Part shown: in pieces, positions 14,280 to 17,816 of the stretch
Numbering within the stretch: position 1 is the stretch's first letter
How the letters are laid out: each line of letters starts with the position of its first letter
DNA from: an uncultured Oscillospiraceae bacterium
Lineage (GTDB): Bacteria > Bacillota > Clostridia > Oscillospirales > Oscillospiraceae
Assembly (NCBI GenBank): GCA_910589085.1
Contig: CAJUSG010000051.1
Location: 1,594 to 19,409, forward strand
DNA length: 17,816 nucleotides
Direction of reading: 5' to 3'
The notes under the pieces: generated by a model
What the model saw: the letters and a program-made list of their open reading frames with translations, nothing else
Told to the model about the DNA's origin: nothing
Databases searched by the model: none
Program-made: the position numbers and the translations under genes

Positions 14280-15359
14280 TTAGCCCACAAAGTCCTTGGC
14301 GTTGTCGGGAGTGACCTTCACGTAGGGCACATACACGCTCTGCTCGCCGGCGCCATAGGTGGTGCCGCTGAGCAGCAGCTCCATCTGGTTGACAGCCTCG
14401 GTAGCCTGACCCACGGCGTCGTTGAGCACGGTGCCGGTCATGTTGCCGTTCATAACCTCGTTCAGAGCGGCGTCCAGGGCGTCCACGCCCACCAGATAGA
14501 TGTCCTCGTTGACCTTGCGGCCGGCGGCCTGGATGGCCTGGAGGGCGCCGATAGCCATGTCGTCGTTGTTGCAGAATACGACCTCAATCTGGTCGCCGAA
14601 CTTGGCCAGATCGTTCTGCGCGATCTCCTGGCCGCGGTTGCGGTCCCAATCGCCCCGCTGCAGGTCCAGCTCTTCCACCTGGATGCCGGCGTCGGTGAGG
14701 GCCTTGACGGAGTACTCGGTGCGCAGCTTGGCGTCGATGTTCTCGGGGTCGCCCTGGATCATAATATAGGAGACCTTGCCGTCGCCGTTGATGTCGCCCT
14801 TGTTGGCGGTCTCCAGGATCAGCTCGCCCTGGAAGGTGCCGGACTGGGCGGCGTCGCAGCCGACATAGACCAGCTTGTCATAGGCGGACATCTGGTCGGC
14901 GGTGGGCTCGCGGTTGATGAGGACGGTGGGGACGTTGGCCTCCTTCACAGTCTTGATGATCTGGTCGGCGGCGGAGGTCATGCAGGGGTTGATAATCAGA
15001 GCGTCCACACCCTGGGTAATAAAGGTGTTGATCTGCTCGTTCTGCTTGGCCTGGTCGTTGTTGCCGTCCACGACGGTGACCTTGTAGCCCTTGCCCTCAA
15101 GAATCTCCTGCAGGGCGTTGCGGTAGGTGGTCATAAAGGCGTCGTCAAACTTGTAGATGCACACGCCGATGGTGCCGCCGCCGGCGGGAGCCTCGGGGAT
15201 GCTGCTGGCGTCGCCGCCCTTGGACTGAGAGGCGCTGCTGGGGGGAGTGGTGCTACCGCCAGGCTGGGGGCTGGGGTTGGCGGGTTCCTTGGGGCCGCAG
15301 CCGGCCATCAGGCCCAGACTCATGACAACCGCAAGGGCAAGGGCAAGTGTCTTCTTCAT
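14280..15359 (-). CDS. mglB: Galactose/glucose-binding lipoprotein MglB
   Basis: A 359-residue substrate-binding lipoprotein with lipobox LMAGC (Cys21) and a Ser/Pro/Gly-rich linker (about 24-60). It captures galactose or glucose outside the membrane for MglAC. Equivalents of the E. coli MglB contacts are D73 and F75 (FDDAF), N124, D209 and R213 (NIDAKLRTEY), W238, N265, D293 and N313. The position of E. coli His152 is Asn207 here. A calcium loop DINGDGKVS is at 189-197. It is first in the mgl operon, with AGGAGG 9 bases before the ATG. It is divergent from galK and shares a 218-bp promoter region with it. The exact sugar preference is not certain; xylose- or ribose-type binding is less likely given the calcium loop. 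Confidence 0.95.
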   Translation of the reverse strand: MKKTLALALAVVMSLGLMAGCGPKEPANPSPQPGGSTTPPSSASQSKGGDASSIPEAPAGGGTIGVCIYKFDDAFMTTYRNALQEILEGKGYKVTVVDGNNDQAKQNEQINTFITQGVDALIINPCMTSAADQIIKTVKEANVPTVLINREPTADQMSAYDKLVYVGCDAAQSGTFQGELILETANKGDINGDGKVSYIMIQGDPENIDAKLRTEYSVKALTDAGIQVEELDLQRGDWDRNRGQEIAQNDLAKFGDQIEVVFCNNDDMAIGALQAIQAAGRKVNEDIYLVGVDALDAALNEVMNGNMTGTVLNDAVGQATEAVNQMELLLSGTTYGAGEQSVYVPYVKVTPDNAKDFVG

Positions 15360-15388
15360 TCTAAAGTTCCTCCTGTGCTTTTTAAATT

Positions 15389-15417
15389 GGACGCTTTAGC
15401 TTTTCCCTAAAACGTCC
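15389..15417 (-). promoter_or_regulatory. Inverted repeat in the mglB leader
   Basis: Arms GGACGCTTTAG (15389-15399) and CTAAAACGTCC (15407-15417) match over 11 bases with one difference and a 7-base centre. It lies between the candidate -10 box and the ribosome-binding site of mglB. No T run follows on the minus strand, so an operator or a leader hairpin is more likely than a terminator. Confidence 0.55.
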
Positions 15418-15422
15418 CTTTT

Positions 15423-15451
15423 ATTTTAGAGGCTGGGCAGGAAAAAAACGA
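15423..15451 (-). promoter_or_regulatory. Candidate mglB promoter with weak -35
   Basis: Minus-strand TAAAAT (15428-15423) is a plausible -10. The hexamer 17 bases upstream, TCGTTT, is a poor -35, which would fit an activator-dependent promoter. No better pair is visible in this gap. Confidence 0.35.
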
Positions 15452-15495
15452 TAGAAAATTCTTGGATGAACCATGAAAAAACTATGTTTTTTTCC
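15440..15495. promoter_or_regulatory. Inverted pair of GGAAAAAAAC(G)ATAG sites between mglB and galK
   Basis: GGAAAAAAACGATAG reads on the plus strand at 15440-15454. GGAAAAAAACATAG reads on the minus strand at 15495-15482. The shared 10-base core is exact. One site overlaps the candidate mglB -35 and the other lies 17 bases upstream of the galK -35. This arrangement suits a regulator serving both divergent genes. Confidence 0.4.
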
Positions 15496-15512
15496 GACGC
15501 GCTCAGAATCTC

Positions 15513-15541
15513 TTGCCCCCTCTTTTCTGTCGTGATATAAT
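15513..15541 (+). promoter_or_regulatory. Promoter of galK-galT
   Basis: TTGCCC (15513-15518), a 17-base spacer and a perfect TATAAT (15536-15541), 36 bases before the galK start codon. Confidence 0.72.
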
Positions 15542-15577
15542 GGTAGGGCTTGAAAAACATGAAAGAGGTGACCTCTC

Positions 15578-16879
15578 TTGCGTTCCTGCCATACTTTACT
15601 CTCTTCTCTGCGCGCCGGGGAACACGACAAGGCCCTGGCCGCCCTGTACGCCCTGGACGGCGCCCAGAACAGTCTGGACCGGGCCCGTGACCGGGCCTGC
15701 CGCGTGGTCCAGTCCCTGATGGACACCTTCTCCCCGGCGGAGAACGCCCCCGCCGCCCTGTTCAGCGGCCCGGGCCGCACCGAGATCGGCGGCAACCACA
15801 CCGATCACCAGCACGGCCGGGTGCTGTGCGGCAGCGTGGACATGGACATGCTGGCCTGCGCCGCCCCCAACAGGAAAAACATCATCCGCATCCAGTCCGA
15901 GGGCTACCCCGCCCTGGAGATCGGCCTGGACGACCTGTCCGTCCGGGAGGAGGAGAAAAACACCTCCGCCGCCCTGGTGCGGGGGGTGGCCGCCAGGGTG
16001 CGGGAGTTGGGCTTCACCCTGGCGGGCTTCGACACCTGCGTGACCTCCACCGTCCTGTCGGGTTCCGGCCTCTCCTCCTCTGCCGCCTACGAGACCCTGG
16101 TGGGCAACATCTTTAACCACTTTTGCTGTGAAGATAAACTGGACCCCGTCACCATCGCCAAGATCGGCCAGTACGCCGAAAATGTCTACTTCGGCAAGCC
16201 CTGCGGCCTGATGGACCAGATGGGCTCCTCCGTGGGGGGGATGTTAACCATCGACTTCGCCGCCCCCGGGGCCCCGGTCATTGAGAAGGTGGACTTTGAC
16301 CTCACCGCTGCCGGATATGCCCTGTGTATCATCGACAGCGGCGCTGATCACGCCGACCTGACCGACGAATATGCCGCCGTTCCCAACGAGCTGAAGGGTA
16401 TCTGCGCCCATTTCGGCAGATCTGTCTTGCGGGAGGTATCAGGGCCAGAGCTTTTTGCCGCCCTGCCGGAGCTGCGCCGGGAGTGCGGCGACCGGGCTGT
16501 ACTGCGGGCGATCCATGTCTACCATGAGAACCACCGGGTGGAAACCCAAGTCGCGGCCCTGCGTCGGGGAGATTTCGACTTTTTCCTCTCTGAGGTTCGG
16601 GAATCGGGCCTGTCCAGCTGGCGATATTTGCAAAACATTGTCCCCACCGGGGCCGTCCGCCACCAGGAGATGGCTGTGGCCCTGGCGCTGGCGGAGGATA
16701 CGCTGGACACGGCAGGGGCCTGCCGTGTCCACGGCGGCGGCTTCGCCGGGACCATCCAGGCCTTTGTCCCCCTGGAGATGGTAGACAACTTTAAGGCGCG
16801 GATGGAGCGCGTTCTGGGTGAGGGAAAATGCCACGTGCTCCACATCCGCCCCCAGGGCGGCTGCATGGTGGCGGAATAA
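15578..16879 (+). CDS. galK: Galactokinase, long clostridial form
   Basis: A 433-residue GHMP kinase that phosphorylates galactose to galactose 1-phosphate with ATP, the first Leloir step after mutarotation. The sugar-binding signature is GPGRTEIGGNHTDHQHG (64-80; R67, N73, H74, D76). The usual Glu of GEHTDY is Asn here, a pattern I recall in clostridial long galactokinases. The ATP loop is LSGSGLSSSAA (160-170), the catalytic base is D213 (GLMDQMGS), and GGGFAG is near the C-terminus. An N-terminal extension of about 55 residues makes it longer than the 380-residue classic enzyme. The start is TTG: an in-frame TGA at 15569-15571 excludes anything upstream, and AAAGAGGTG lies 7 bases ahead. 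It is divergent from mglB and followed by galT. Another sugar kinase of the same fold is possible but unlikely beside mglB and galT. Confidence 0.93.
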   Translation: MRSCHTLLSSLRAGEHDKALAALYALDGAQNSLDRARDRACRVVQSLMDTFSPAENAPAALFSGPGRTEIGGNHTDHQHGRVLCGSVDMDMLACAAPNRKNIIRIQSEGYPALEIGLDDLSVREEEKNTSAALVRGVAARVRELGFTLAGFDTCVTSTVLSGSGLSSSAAYETLVGNIFNHFCCEDKLDPVTIAKIGQYAENVYFGKPCGLMDQMGSSVGGMLTIDFAAPGAPVIEKVDFDLTAAGYALCIIDSGADHADLTDEYAAVPNELKGICAHFGRSVLREVSGPELFAALPELRRECGDRAVLRAIHVYHENHRVETQVAALRRGDFDFFLSEVRESGLSSWRYLQNIVPTGAVRHQEMAVALALAEDTLDTAGACRVHGGGFAGTIQAFVPLEMVDNFKARMERVLGEGKCHVLHIRPQGGCMVAE

Positions 16880-16904
16880 AAGAGAACCCCTCTGCGAGAC
16901 GGAC

Positions 16905-16987
16905 TGTAGGGCGGGACGACCCGGCCCGCCGCCCCCGTGGAATATCTCTTACAACAGCACGGCGCGCCGAGGTCGTCGCGCCCTACA
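16905..16987. repeat. REP/MITE-like palindromic element, copy B (between galK and galT)
   Basis: An 83-bp element with ends TGTAGGGCG and CGCCCTACA. The left end reads TGTAGGGCGGGACGACC and the reversed right end TGTAGGGCGCGACGACC, a single difference in 17 bases. The centre (about 16931-16962) is unlike copy A. The reversed right end of B nearly equals the left end of copy A. It fills most of the galK-galT gap. Confidence 0.78.
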
Positions 16988-17016
16988 TTAAGTGCAGGTA
17001 ACAAGGAGAGATGACT

Positions 17017-17816
17017 ATGATTGACAATGCCATTTCCAGGCTAGCAGGCTACGCCTTCCGTTCGGGCCTGATTGAGGAATGTGACCGGACCTGGGCCATC
17101 AATACAATACTAGACGTATTAAAGCTGGACAGCTATACAGAACCGGAGGAGAAGGACTGGGAGACAGGGTACATCGAGCTGGCCCCCATCCTGGAGGAGC
17201 TGCTGGACGACGCCTACGCCCGGGGGGTGCTCACCGAAAATTCCGTGGTCTACCGGGACCTGTTCGACTCCGAGCTCATGGGCCGGCTCACCCCCCGACC
17301 CAATGAAGTGCGGGAGAAGTTCCACTTTCTCTATAAGGATGACCCAAAAGCAGCTACCGACTGGTACTACGCCTTCAGCCAGGACACCAACTACATCCGC
17401 CGGGACCGCATCGCCAAGGACATCCAGTGGAAGGCCCCCACCGAGTACGGCGAGCTGGACATCACCATCAACCTGTCCAAGCCGGAGAAGGACCCCAAGG
17501 CCATCGCGGCGGCCAAGAACCTCCCCGCCTCCGCCTACCCCCGGTGCCAGCTGTGTGCTGAGAACGAGGGCTACGCCGGCCGGGTGAACCACCCCGCCCG
17601 GCAGAACCACCGCATCGTCCCCATCACCATCAACGGCTCCCCCTGGTTTTTGCAGTACTCCCCCTATGTCTACTACAACGAGCACTGCATCTGCCTGAAC
17701 AGCGAGCATGTGCCCATGAAGATTGACCGGGCCTGCTTTGCCAAGCTCCTGGACTTTGTCCGCCAGTTCCCCCACTACTTCGTGGGCTCCAACGCCGACC
17801 TGCCCATCGTGGGCGG
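17017..17816 (+). CDS. galT: UDP-glucose--hexose-1-phosphate uridylyltransferase GalT, Firmicutes type (3' end outside window)
   Basis: GalT exchanges galactose 1-phosphate with UDP-glucose to give UDP-galactose and glucose 1-phosphate. The visible 266 residues match the Firmicutes GalT family (about 490-510 residues) rather than the E. coli type. Marks are RDLFDSELMGRLTPRPNEV, FSQDTNYIRRDRI, YPRCQLCAENEGYAGR, NHPARQNHRIVPI, YYNEHCICLNSEHVPM and FPHYFVGSNADLPIVGG. In this family the histidine-rich active-site segment follows almost directly after that last motif, so it lies just outside the window. Two in-frame ATGs occur, at 17011 and 17017. AAGGAGAG (17003-17010) touches the first and is 6 bases from the second, so 17017 is preferred. 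It is the second gene after galK, with element B in the gap. Confidence 0.94.
   Translation, partial: MIDNAISRLAGYAFRSGLIEECDRTWAINTILDVLKLDSYTEPEEKDWETGYIELAPILEELLDDAYARGVLTENSVVYRDLFDSELMGRLTPRPNEVREKFHFLYKDDPKAATDWYYAFSQDTNYIRRDRIAKDIQWKAPTEYGELDITINLSKPEKDPKAIAAAKNLPASAYPRCQLCAENEGYAGRVNHPARQNHRIVPITINGSPWFLQYSPYVYYNEHCICLNSEHVPMKIDRACFAKLLDFVRQFPHYFVGSNADLPIVG

Noticed and set aside
15562..15577. AGAGGTGACCTCT mirror at the galK ribosome-binding site as a translational switch
   Set aside because: Only a 5-bp stem with a 3-base loop; too weak to claim control without further evidence.
15360..15577. Search for a CcpA (cre) site or a riboswitch in the mglB/galK gap
   Set aside because: No match to the cre pattern and no recognisable riboswitch core; only the inverted repeats reported above.
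15559..15693. ATG frame of about 44 residues overlapping the galK start
   Set aside because: No ribosome-binding site ahead of the ATG and no sensible protein; it reads over the galK ribosome-binding site by chance.

Overview
The window reads as chromosomal DNA of a GC-rich, low-G+C-phylum anaerobe. Shine-Dalgarno sites are strong (AGGAGG type), promoters are sigma-A-like, binding proteins are lipoproteins, the GalT is the Firmicutes type, and regulators are YesM/YesN-like. The style best fits a gut Oscillospiraceae-like clostridium (Flavonifractor/Lawsonibacter relatives). That placement is inference from style, not from a database match.

Left part (1-5833). A membrane SH3b protein enters from outside the window with a 30-bp in-frame tandem repeat at its visible end. 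It converges on an iron-containing alcohol dehydrogenase (minus strand). Divergent from that gene is a plus-strand operon: OmpR-type response regulator, ABC ATPase, ABC-2 permease and histidine kinase. Four phased 12-bp repeats lie between the regulator and the ATPase and look like its operator.

Central part (5847-15359, all minus strand; listed in transcription order from 15359 down). First comes a galactose ABC transporter operon: mglB, mglA, mglC, and a 57-residue membrane protein that is shorter than usual ORF cut-offs. A strong terminator follows, then a second operon: YesN-like response regulator, YesM-like histidine kinase, a membrane-anchored periplasmic-binding-fold protein, and an MglB-like lipoprotein. 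The last keeps a complete galactose/glucose pocket. This second operon looks like an extracytoplasmic sugar-sensing system, probably controlling mgl and gal.

Right part (15578-17816). Divergent from mglB are galK and the start of galT (cut by the window end), the first two Leloir enzymes. The layout therefore joins sensing, uptake (MglBAC) and phosphorylation/uridylylation (GalK/GalT) of galactose in one locus. Two related palindromic elements of about 80 bp with TGTAGGGCG ends sit inside the two galactose operons, between mglB and mglA and between galK and galT. No tRNA, rRNA, CRISPR array, transposase or phage gene is visible, and no gap between genes exceeds about 220 bases.
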